64,000 nt of DNA from Przewalskia tangutica (taxonomy: Eukaryota; Streptophyta; Magnoliopsida; Solanales; Solanaceae): contig CM056738.1 in the NCBI GenBank assembly GCA_029844215.1, positions 64,571,593 through 64,635,592 on the forward strand, in the 5' to 3' direction. Both the position numbers and the translations under genes were made by a program. The notes under the pieces were generated by a model. It had not been told where the DNA came from, did not search any database, and saw only the letters and a list, made by a program, of their open reading frames with translations. Below, in pieces: positions 24,031 through 34,125 of this stretch (position 1 is its first letter; each line of letters starts with the position of its first letter).

Positions 24031-26096
24031 CACACGTTTCTATATTGGGTCCATAAGATGGGCCGAGACACGTTATATGTATCACATGATTTGTCACGTA
24101 GGCTGGCGGTGATGAAGGAGTTCCACGGGCGTGAGGATGACTTTGAGGCGTGAGTCCTTGACTTGACATGATCGCTTTTATGTTGTGAATCGTAGTTTGG
24201 TTATCATACATGTCTCTGCTTTATATAGACTATTATGATTTCATTTATGATATTTCTGATTTCACATACTTGGTACTGTTATCGACCTCCTTGAAGTGCG
24301 TTCATCTGCGCAGTAAAGGTACATCATCGTCGATCCGCTTATAGGATCACATTTCAGCGTGTTGAAGCTCCGTTCCTTGGAGGCTTATCTTGGTATGTTA
24401 CCACGAGTGCAGTAGGTTCTTGTACATTCGGGGTATGGCGGGCCTGTCCGTCATAGTTGTTGTCACTTCTTAGAAGTGCTGTAATGCTTGTTGTGGCGTA
24501 GTGTAAAAAGGATAAGCTGTTCGGGTATTTATGTATCTATCTTGAAATCGTTTTGGTTGGCCTGTTTATTTATCATGTCTCTTAATTCATGTTCATGTTT
24601 TTATTTCCGCTGATTTTTCTCTGATGTTGTATCACTAGGGTGCCCGGGGTAAGGCACCAGTCACGGGCCCGGGTTCGGGTCGTGACATAAGGTTTACTTA
24701 TCATTGTTTCTATGGTTATTAGCAAGCATGAGTTATATAGTATGAAGTTTGATAAGTATTTTGACTATTGGAACCCTAATCCGAAATCTAGCATGTTTAG
24801 CTTTAAGATTGAAATTCAAGTTGATTATTAGTTTAAGTCGTCGCATGTTGAATAAGGAAGGAAATTGTAGTTGTTGAAGTTGTTTAGACTATATAACATG
24901 TTAGACCTTAGAACTTGGAATTGTAAGAAGGATTGGAAAAGACGTAGTGTGATTGGTTATATGTTGGCCGAGAATGGCTAGTGAAGTTTTATACTATTTC
25001 GTATGAATTGTGGGGCGGAATTTTACACGTGGTGTAAGGCGTGTAATCCCCTTTGGTTGGATGTTGTTTGGAGCCTTAAATGTGGCTTGTTGGTTATTGT
25101 ATTCGACCTTGAAAAAGGTGGCAAAGTAAGTAGAAACAAAGGAGGTGCTGCCCGATTTTCCGTAGAATTAGAGACCGTATACTTAGTATTATTCTACGTA
25201 GAGACTAGAAGTTGATAGTATTGTTGTGACCATTATAGGTTGACACTTCTAATGCAGCGTATTCGGCTTAGCTTGTGGATATTAGCCGAAAGGTATGTGA
25301 ACTATCTCTCTTCTAGCATGATTCTTTAGAATAAAGAAAGTAAGTTCTACTCTTGAATGATCCATTCCTTGCTTGTATTTGGATTGCCTAAAATAGAATT
25401 TGTTCTATGTACTTCCTTGAGTGTACTTTGATGTTTAAATTGTAAGTAGTATAATCCATTTCCTTAGGGAAGTTTGGATTCTTAAAAGTGAAGGTATTTT
25501 TCTTAAAGTACATAGAGACTTGAAAAGGAAGTGGTTTCCAAATCTTTTGGCTAGTGCCTTAGTTCTAAAACCTAAAGGTCATTATAATGACTTTAGGGGA
25601 GTCAAAGGAGTGATTTACTTATTTGATTTAAAAGAGGAGAAATGACATGATTTAAGAGAAGTAACTTGCGTTAAGGGTGAAGTTACTGGAGGTTTAAAAA
25701 GTAGAAGAAAACTTGTTTTCTAACTATTAAGAGACTTGAAGTATTTTGAAAGTTGAGAACTTGTTTTGTAAGTATGTGATACTTGGTTTTAATAGTATAA
25801 GTCTCTTGGTTATTGAAGGAATGGATACGTCTAAAACCATAAAGGGTTATAACAGCTTTATGGGAAGTTGGTTATAACGACTTTATGGAAGGTTTAGAAA
25901 GTTGTCTATTTTGATTAAATCGGCATAAGTTGCCTAGATTGTGAAAATTTGGAGTTACTTGATTTCAAGCTTTGAAATGAGTTTTCTAAAAGTGTAGTAA
26001 CTTACTTTGAAAAATAGACACGCCTTGATACTACGGGTGTTAGTATCTTGGGGCTTTACATAGAAAGGAGTCTTTTATAAAGGAATGTACGTACGT

Positions 26097-26516
26097 AGTA
26101 CTTTGACTTGTTAAAAGAGAATTATTCTATGTATAACTTGATTAGTACTTTGGCTTGATAAATTGAGGATTTGTCTAAGTGTGCCTTGATAAGTACTTTG
26201 ACTTGTTAAAAGAGAATTATTCTAAGTATGCCTTGATAAGTACTTTGACTTGTTAAAAGAGAATTATTCTATGTATGCCTTGATTAGTACTTTGGCTTGA
26301 TAAATTGAGGATTTGTCTAAGTGTGCCTTGATAAGTACTTTGACTTGTTAAAAGAGAATTATTCTATGTATGCCTTGATAAGTACTTTGGCTTGATTAAT
26401 TGAGAATTAGTCTAAGTGTGTCTGGATAAGTACTTTGACTTGATTGACTGTGAATCATTCTAATTGTGCCTTGGTAAGGACTTGGGCTTGTTAATTGAGA
26501 ATTGCCTATGTGTGCT
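26097..26516 (+). repeat. Tandem array, about nine copies of a 47-bp unit
   Basis: Unit contains agtactttgacttgttaaaa, gagaattattctatgtatgc and cttgata. Alternating copies carry the variant ggcttgataaattgaggatt, suggesting higher-order duplication. The last two copies are more diverged. Confidence 0.88.
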
Positions 26517-26611
26517 GGAAATAGCCGGTTGTGTGCTATTGGTATATCAGTCGTTTCGGGGTCATTCCCCGGGTTTGTGGCATTTGCATAATTCCGTGGA
26601 TTTTCTACCCA

Positions 26612-26870
26612 CGATGCGAGGAATACCTCATGCGAGTCCGTAGGGCTTATGCGGGTGAAATAGTCCCATGCGGGCGGGTCCAGCCTATGCGAGGAATACC
26701 TCATGCGAGTCCGTAAGGGCTTATGCGGGTGAAATAGTCCTATGCGAGGAATACCTCATGCGGGTCCGAAAGGGCTTATGCGGGTGAAATAGTCCCATGC
26801 GGGCGGGTCCAGCCTATGCGAGGAATACCTCACGCGGGTCCACGCGACCTATACGGGTGAAATAGTCCCA
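26612..26870 (+). repeat. GC-rich tandem array with 73/55-bp period
   Basis: The word gcgaggaatacctca recurs at about 26616, 26689, 26744 and 26819; the 55-bp copy lacks an 18-bp gcgggtccag-containing piece. Copies also share ggcttatgcgggtgaaatag. Confidence 0.88.
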
Positions 26871-27947
26871 GGAATAGGATTGCTAAATGATACTGCGGGC
26901 GGATGGTCCTGCTTGATCATGAGCTTCCTAGTTTATATTGTAAGGATACTACTGTTTACTCTCATTGTTAGTAAGGCACAATGTGTTGTATTTTGATTAT
27001 CATATATGTCCCCGGATTTGTTTGTGTTACCCAATGGTCATGCTTTTACGAGGTGGGATTCCGGGGCATGGGACCACGAGGTATTGAGGACACAGGTGGG
27101 ACTTGGTGTTCATGTATCCTTATTGGTGTTATTACATCATGGACTGCCGGCAGTGAGGAAGGATTCCACGGGCATGATTGATATTATGGGCGTGAGACCC
27201 ATGGTTATATTGAGTAATGACTTTGAGGGCCTGCGTCCCTGACTTGATATGACTGCTTATGTGTTATGTACTGTAGGTTGGATATCATACATGTCTCCTG
27301 TGTTATTTAGATTGCTATGATTTTATTACGATACTACTGCTCACATACTTGGTACATTCTTCGTCTTGACCTCCTTGAAGTGCGTTCATGCCGCGAGTTT
27401 AGGTGCCTTGATTCGGTGATCGGCAGTGTAGGATCTGCTCGGGGTTTTGGATAAGCTCCTTCTATTCGGAGTTTATCTTTGGTACATGTCCTTGATGCAG
27501 CTTTGTATAGTTTTGGGTACGGCAGGGCCTTGTCCCGTCATAGTTCAGTTTAACTCCTAGAGGTCTGTATTCATATGTGGGATTGGACTCATGTACAATG
27601 TAGTGTCTTTTATTATGTATATTATATGGCAGCCCTGTCGGCTTTGCCTTGCACGTACGTTGGTTTTAAAGAAAAAAAAATGAGGTGTTATTTCGATTCA
27701 TGACTTACTTGTATTGTTAAGGTAGAAGGGTGCCTGGTAGGGCACGATCCACGAGCTTGGTCGGGTTGTGTGAGCATGTGTCACCCTCATATTGGACGTT
27801 GTTGTGGGCGTCAAATGGGACGATTTGAAGTCTTGGGTTAGGTAGGATATTTGTGATAGTTGGTGTGGTAGATGGATAAGGTACACATGGGTAAATCCTC
27901 ACCCTACACTTGCCTACCACTTGGCTTGATCTTGGCCCTTGGTTGTC

Positions 27948-27957
27948 CTATAAATAC
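27948..27957 (+). promoter_or_regulatory. TATA box of element D 5' LTR
   Basis: CTATAAATAC; kept in spite of the truncation upstream. Confidence 0.65.
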
Positions 27958-29799
27958 CCACACTTAGTTGAAGACTTCTTCATCCTAAAATAATTTCTAA
28001 GTCTTGAAAGCCCTCTCCCTTAATGTAGTGTTTCGTCCAAGCCTACCCCTCCCTGTGAGGCCCGGCCGAGAGCACCCTCCCTTGGCGAAAGTATCCCCTT
28101 GCCTAGTTGTTCTCGTAGAATACACACCCCCCCCCTTGGTAGAAAAGTATTCTCCAAGTATTGTTACTATTCCAAAATACCTTGGCCCAAATACTTTGTA
28201 GTATTCCAAGGTTACACCTATACTGAAAGCCCAGAAATACTATTATACTTCCCTTCAGTCACAAAAACGAAACCCTAAGGAAAATCTTCATAGCCGGTTG
28301 AAGTATTAAGAAGAAGTTGCGTAGAACTTCTAAGGGTTGTTTGGAGCGGGTTGGAAAGCCCAGAGTAGGAGCTAAACGTTGCTCAGGATCAACATTAGAA
28401 CTTGGATAATTTTGGGCTTATCGAGGTAAATACTCTTGTCCTTATATTGTAACTGGAAATTACATACTGTAGTAGTATAGAAATGTATATAAGATACATA
28501 GAAGAGAATTGAACTGTAATGGAAGGATATTACAGAAGAGAATTGAACTGAAATCACATCAGAAGAATATTAGAGAAGAAGATTAAACTGTACTTACATA
28601 GGACTGTATTTGCAGTAGACTTGTGTAGATTAACGGGTAGGGAAGTGCTGCCCGAATTTCCGTAGAATAAAGAACCTACTGCTTAAAATATTCTTCAGAG
28701 TAGTCTAGACGTTGATAGACGTATATGGCCATTATAGGTTGAAGTACTGCGAGTAGCGTGTTCTACTTGAAAGGTGGACAAGGCTAGCCGGGTTATAGCC
28801 GTGGAGCGTTTTGCTAATAGTCGATAATCGTCGCGAGGTATGTGATTCTTCCTATCCTCTTGAGCATGATATTTTAAAAGAATATATATATAGTACGGTA
28901 GACGTACGTGTGTTAACTGAACGTAGTTTTACGACAATGTCTTTTGACTTAAGCCTGAATGATAAGAATCTTGAAGTATTTCAAAAGAATTAAGAAACCT
29001 TTTTGAAAGAAGAGTAATACTTGGTTTAAAAAGCTTAAGAGTTATACTAGCTTTATGGGAAGTTAGGTATAACAACTTAAGAGAGATAAAAGGAACGGTT
29101 TACTTAATTATTTATGAAAGCCTTATATTGATTTCGGAAATGAGAATAAGTATCGAACAAACCACAGCAGCGCTAATAAAGGGAAATGTATTGACTAATA
29201 AAGTATTATTAAAACCAGTAGAAACCTCCATCTGCATAGAAGCTAAGATGAGACAAAATGATATTACATTTCCTAGATCATGGCTGCTTTAATAAGATTG
29301 TTATAAACAAGAATAACCTACTCACACATAAGGCATATGTTTCTCAAATGGTTTTAAAAGAGAATTATATTATTAAGTGATTAAGGCTATGAACTACGAA
29401 ACCTTTCGAAAATGATAAACTTGAGCATTTGAAATTAGGCAAACTTGAACGTTTGGAAAATAATGTTGTTACTTGATTTTACAAAGAGAAGTGTTTTGGT
29501 TTACTTAAAAAAAGATAGTCACTCTATTTTTATACTACGGGTATTGTGTGACTTTTGTGAAAGAAACGGATCTTTTGAAGATTTAATGTATAAAGTACCT
29601 TGTGTGATTAACTTGATTGTGTTGGTTTGTGATAGCCTTGTAATACTTTCTTGTTGATTTGATAAGTAAACATGTTAGGATGCTACGTGTGTTAGTATCT
29701 CGTGATGTTGTGTAAGGGGGTTATTCTTGTTGTGCTTACGTTGTTAAGCGTTAAGCCCGTTATCTTGTTATTATATCACATACCCTTGACTTGTTATAC

Positions 29800-30110
29800 A
29801 GGGCTTGCCACCCTTGATGCGGTCTATCGACCTATGCGGTCTGCGTGACTATGCGAGCAGCGGTATGCTCGAGATTGATCATTCGGTGTTTTATCCGTCA
29901 CGGGGATGCCTATGCGATGCTGTGACTATGCGGTCTATGAGACTATGCGGACTGCGGGAGTCCAGGAGGGTACCGGGGGTTAGCTGCCCCGATGCGAGGA
30001 ATACCTCATGCGGGCCTATGTGTGGCCTATGCGGAGCAGCGGTATGCTCCAGGACTAGACGCGCATTGATACCGAGGGCGAGTGGCGGCCGATCATGTGG
30101 TGCGGTCTAG
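29800..30110 (+). repeat. GC-rich short-repeat tract in D 5' LTR
   Basis: Irregular repeats of gactatgcgg, tctatgagac and gcgaggaatacctcatgcgg. The same tract is in D's 3' LTR at about 54800-55110. Confidence 0.75.
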
Positions 30111-30804
30111 AAAGACCTCGTGATACGCTTTATGGCATTGTTGATGCGTGGGTCTTAGTAGTCGGCTATGCCTTCGCACTTACCCGCACGGTTCTATTAT
30201 GACCGCAGTGGGCGTGAGACCCATAGTTATATTTGAGTGATGACTTTGAGGCGTGAGTCACGACTTGACATATCGCTTATTTATTGTTAACAGTAGTTTG
30301 GATATCATACATGTCTCCTACTTTATATAGACTACTATGATTTCATTTACAATATTTTTGATTTCACATACTTAGTACTGTTATCGACCTCGCCCGGGGC
30401 TGCGTTCATGCCGCAGGTAGTAGTACACGATTCGTCGAACCTCGCTCTTAGGATCACATTCAGCGTTTTGGGAAAGCTCCGTTTCTTGGAGGCTTATCGA
30501 TGTCTGATCCACTGTCGTTGTAGGTATTTACATTCAGGGGTATGGCGGGGCCCTGTCCCGCCATTGTTGTTATCATTCTTAGAGGTCTGTAGTACTGTTG
30601 TGGGCAGAGTTGTAAAAAGGGATGTAACTGTTCTAGTTGTTATTTATATATATGCCGAAAGGCAAGTTTTCTCATATGAACTGTTTCATATTTCATACTA
30701 TGTCATGTATTGTTTTATATTCCGCTGATTACTCTGATGTTGTATCACTAGGGTGCCCGGGGTAAGGCACCACTCACGGGCCCGGGTTCGGGTCGTGACA
30801 AAAG

Positions 30805-30816
30805 TGATATCAGAGC
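30805..30816 (+). other. Primer-binding site of element D
   Basis: TGATATCAGAGC, 11 of 12 bases as TGGTATCAGAGC. Element E is inserted only seven bases downstream. Confidence 0.85.
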
Positions 30817-30818
30817 AG

Positions 30819-30823
30819 TTAAT
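30819..30823. repeat. Target-site duplication of element E, left copy
   Basis: TTAAT, identical to 49851-49855. Confidence 0.93.
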
Positions 30824-31429
30824 TGTCACGACCCGTTCCGGGGCCCGTGACTGGTGCCTTACCCGGGCACCTAAGTAGTCATACATCAGAGTAATCAGCG
30901 GAATATAAAAACAAGACATGAAAGCGATTTGTAAATGAGACCACGATTTTTGTGAGAAAATGTCGCCTTCGGCATATATATATAAACATGGTTTAGCGAT
31001 TACATCTCAACTGCATAAGGACTACTGCACTTCTAGAAGATAAACAACTATGGCGGGAGGGCCGCCATACCTGAATGTACAAAACTATATACAACAACGG
31101 GGAGATCATACCAAACGTCGAGCCTCGGAGAAGATGGAGCTCACGACACCAAAGCAAAAGATCCTAAGGATGTGGATCTAGCACCTTTGCCCTTACTGCG
31201 GCATGAACGCGGCCGAAGAGTCGATGACAGTGCCAAGTATGTGAAAGCGTAAAGTACTTAAATGAAATCAAAGTATTTAAAACCATTTGCAAATACAATC
31301 GGTTCAATTGCACATAGTGCCATATCACAAACAAGAACAATAATAGGTAAGCGTAATGTGTCTTTTATAGGCGCGAATGATCGGCAAGGCGATCGCCCAT
31401 AGTATCATTATGCGTGCCTAATCACGGAC

Positions 31430-31680
31430 TTCCGCGATCGCATAGGTCACACCTGGACCGCGTGAGGTATTCTCGCATCGGGGTAGCTAACCGGTACCTC
31501 GCGGACTCCGCGATCCGCATAGTCTCGATAGACCGCGTAGTCGCACAGACCGCATAGGGCATCCGCGTCGGGCTAAAACACCGGAATGATCAATCCACGG
31601 AACTCCGCGACTCGCGTAGTCACATGGGCGCATAGGCGTATAGTCGCATCAAGGGTGGCAAGCCCTCGGTATAACAAGTC
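31430..31680 (-). repeat. GC-rich short-repeat tract in E 3' LTR
   Basis: Many copies of cgcatag/accgcatag-type words, also in E's 5' LTR at about 48070-48310. Different sequence from the arrays of A and C at the same LTR position. Confidence 0.7.
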
Positions 31681-32801
31681 GAGGGTAGGTGATATAATAA
31701 CGATCCGACTTACCGTTTAGCAACGTAAGCACAAGAATGACCCCTTTCACCACATCACAAGACACCAACACGTAGCATCATAATATGTCTACTTTTCAAA
31801 CAATCTTACTACACCTTACAATCAATACAAGGTTTTTATAAACAAATAAGTAAATGATTCCTTTTATCTTTCTTAAGTTGTTATACCTAACTTACCATAA
31901 AGCTAGTATAACTCTTAAGCTTTTTGTTTAAAAACCAAATATTTCTCTTACATTAAAAATGATTCATATTCTTTTGAAATGCTTCAAGATCCTTATTATT
32001 CAGCTTAAGTCACAAGACATTGCCGTAAGTATTATCGGGCTTAAGTCAAAAGACATTGCCGTAATTATTATTCGATTAACACACGTCGTCTACCGTACTA
32101 TATATATATTTAAAATATCATGCTCAAGAGTATAGGAAGAATCACATACCTTCGAAATCCACCTGCCAAGTCGAATATGTCGCGCGCAGAGTATCAGCCT
32201 ATAATAGTCAAAGACATCTATCAATGTCTAGACTACTCTGTAGGTCATTCTAAACAGAGGGTTCTCTATTTTACGGAAAATCGGACAGTACTTCCCTACC
32301 CGGTAATTATACAAGTCTCGTGAGCAGTCACATGTAAGTCTGATTCAATTATTCTTCTGATGTGATTACAGTTCAATTCTATTCTTTAATATCCTTCTAT
32401 ATCTTATACTCAAGTCTATACTATTCTTAAATGTAATATCCAATTACAATAGAAGGACAAGAGTATTTACCTCGATAAGCCCAAAATTATCCAAGTATAA
32501 ACGTCGATCCTGAGCGAGGTTTAGCTCCTAATTTGCACGCTCTGATAGCTCTAAGAAGCCCTTAGAAGTTCTACACAACTTCTACTTAAATACTACAAGA
32601 GATTTGGGCTAGGGTATTTTGGAATAGTAACTTAAACTTGGAAGACAACTTTTCTACCAAGGGAGTGGGGGTAGGTTTCGACTAAGGGCTCAAGGAAAGG
32701 GGGGGAGAGCCTTGGACGAAAAGCTTATAAGAGAGGGGAGGGATTTTTTTCAAGACTTGGAGAATTGATTTGTGGATGAAGAAAACCTTCAAGTTAGAGG
32801 G

Positions 32802-32811
32802 GTATTTATAG
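32802..32811 (-). promoter_or_regulatory. TATA box of element E 3' LTR
   Basis: CTATAAATAC on the minus strand. Confidence 0.65.
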
Positions 32812-33206
32812 GCCAACCAATGGCCAAGATGAAGCCAAGTGCTAGGCAAGTGTAAGGTGAGGATTTAGGGCAAGTGTCCTTATCCATCTACTACACAAAA
32901 ATATCCTACCAACTCCTTGACAAAACAAGCCATTCCAATCGTCCAAATGGACGCCTCACGTCCACCAACTAGAGGGTGACAAGTGTCGCCCTCTCATTGA
33001 TCCAAAATGTTTCGTCTCTCGGAAAAATCCGCAAAAATTATAAATGACATTGCCGGAATTTTCCCTTCGCAAGTTTGGTAAAACGTTTCGTCGGAAAACG
33101 ATTCTTTTTGAGTGTTGTTCACAATATTTTCGTCCAACCTAACTTTAAGACTAAACTTTTGTACGTACGCCCTCACGTACATACGCTGGAAATACGGGGT
33201 ATAACA

Positions 33207-33219
33207 TTCTCCCCTCCTT
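33207..33219 (-). other. Polypurine tract of element E
   Basis: Minus strand AAGGAGGGGAGAA; inverted repeat AACATTCG/CGAATGTT at 33223-33241. Confidence 0.85.
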
Positions 33220-33329
33220 AGAAACATTCGTCTCGAATGTTCCTTCCCAAGACAGTTAACGATAAGGTTCTTCATAACTAAAACAGTTTACAAATGCCAC
33301 ATACGGCCACAAAACAACACTTAGGCATA

Positions 33330-34125
33330 TATGACAATGAAAATTTACAAGTAGGAAAGTGAATTACCTGGAGGTGTGGGGAATAGGTGAGGATATACGC
33401 CTCATGTCCTCTCCGACTTCCCACGTCATCTCCTCCCCGAGCTCGTTCGCCACAAGACTTTGTGGAAGCCACGTCCTTGGTCGCAGACGCTAACTCCGAC
33501 GATCGATTATCGCTATGGGAATCTCCTCATACGATAACCCCTCGGTCACCTGGACATCGTCAATCGGGTGTACCCTAGATGGATCCCCGATACATCTCCT
33601 CAACATAGAAATGTGAAAAACCGGATGTACTGCCTCCAGATCGGACGGTAGATCCAACTCATAGGCAACCTTGCCTACCCTGCGGACAATCGTCTGACCC
33701 GATGTACCTTGGTGAGTTTCCCTTTCTTCGAATCTCATCACACCGCCATGGGTGACACCTTCAGAAAACCCAATCATCAACCTCGAACTCCGGATGCCGA
33801 CGGCGATGATCTGCGTATGACTTACATCGACTACGGTGTCGATGGCGCTCTGGATAAGCTTCACCTTATCCACTGCTGCACCGTCTGGTCCCACTAAGCG
33901 TACCTCGCCTACATCAAACCGGCTATCGATCTGCACTTCCTCCCATACAAGGCCTCATAAGGCGCCATCCGAATCTTTGGAGTGGTAGCTATTATTATAT
34001 GCAAACTCAACTAGAGGCAAATGATCCTCCCGGCTACCACGAAGTCGATAACACGAGCTCGCGACATATCCTCGAAGTGCGGATAGTGCGCTCTGCTGTC
34101 AGATGCATACGTGGATGGAATGCAG
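33330..34125 (-). pseudogene. pol: Integrase C-terminal half with chromodomain-like tail (element E)
   Basis: Continues the integrase reading interrupted by F. From 34125 downward: the HP...AERTIRT stretch that holds the catalytic Glu of the D,D,E triad, then RMAPYEALYGRK in a shifted frame, then VDKVKLIQ, VRRVGKVAYELDLPSDL, VHPVFHISMLRRCIGDPSRV and VTEGLSYEEIP. The end, read after a frame change, has VANELGEEMTWEVGEDMRR followed by YPHLF-like wording in another frame, the form of the truncated chromodomain tail of Del/Tekay-type chromoviruses. Several frameshifts. Confidence 0.85.
34121..34125. repeat. Target-site duplication of element F, left copy
   Basis: TGCAG, identical to 43498-43502. 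Confidence 0.93.

Larger units (their letters stand above)
21368..24687 (+). repeat. Element A 3' LTR
   Basis: Starts with T of the duplication and GTTATACCCTGTATTTCC and ends GGGTCGTGACA. It contains a TATA box at 21775, a 37-bp tandem pair (22363-22427), GTTATAAC modules (22888-22925), a six-copy 32-bp minisatellite (23838-24030), and the U5 hairpin stems at 24660-24665 and 24681-24686. About 3.3 kb. Confidence 0.93.
24688..27771 (+). mobile_element. LTR X: older, diverged LTR of the same superfamily, truncated
   Basis: The order of words matches the family LTR: ggaggtgctgcccgattttccgtagaa (25140-25166), tagcatgatt (25315), tataaagggttataac...ctttatgggaagttggttataac (25840-25880), then GC-rich repeats, then agggtgcctggtagggcacgatccacg and a decayed terminal ggtcgggttgtg. 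The start with U3/TATA is not recognisable; 24688-25050 shows little similarity. A's 3' LTR abuts it on the left, so A probably inserted into it. The right end is fused to D's 5' LTR. It is much more diverged than the other LTRs, so older. Confidence 0.65.
27772..30800 (+). repeat. Element D 5' LTR, truncated at its start
   Basis: Closely matches D's 3' LTR from 52771 onward, including catgtgtcaccctcat and the end GGGTCGTGACA. The missing piece equals 52546-52770. TATA at 27948-27957; GC-rich repeat tract at about 29800-30110. Confidence 0.9.
30824..33206 (-). repeat. Element E 3' LTR
   Basis: TGTCACGACCCGTTCC to GGGGTATAACA. It lacks about 1 kb present in the other LTRs but keeps the hairpin, the GC-rich tract (about 31430-31680), the aagacattgccg pair (about 32005-32065) and the TATA region. 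It forms an inverted repeat with D's 5' LTR, 23 bases away. Confidence 0.92.

Noticed and set aside
25003..25215. Host gene fragment in the stretch 24688-25300
   Set aside because: The open frame overlaps recognisable decayed LTR sequence (gtgctgcccgattttccgtagaa) and has no domain I know.
29805..30110. Open frame of 101 codons rich in Arg, Cys and Ala
   Set aside because: It lies in the GC-rich repeat tract of the LTR and reflects repeat composition; the frame is not kept in other LTRs.
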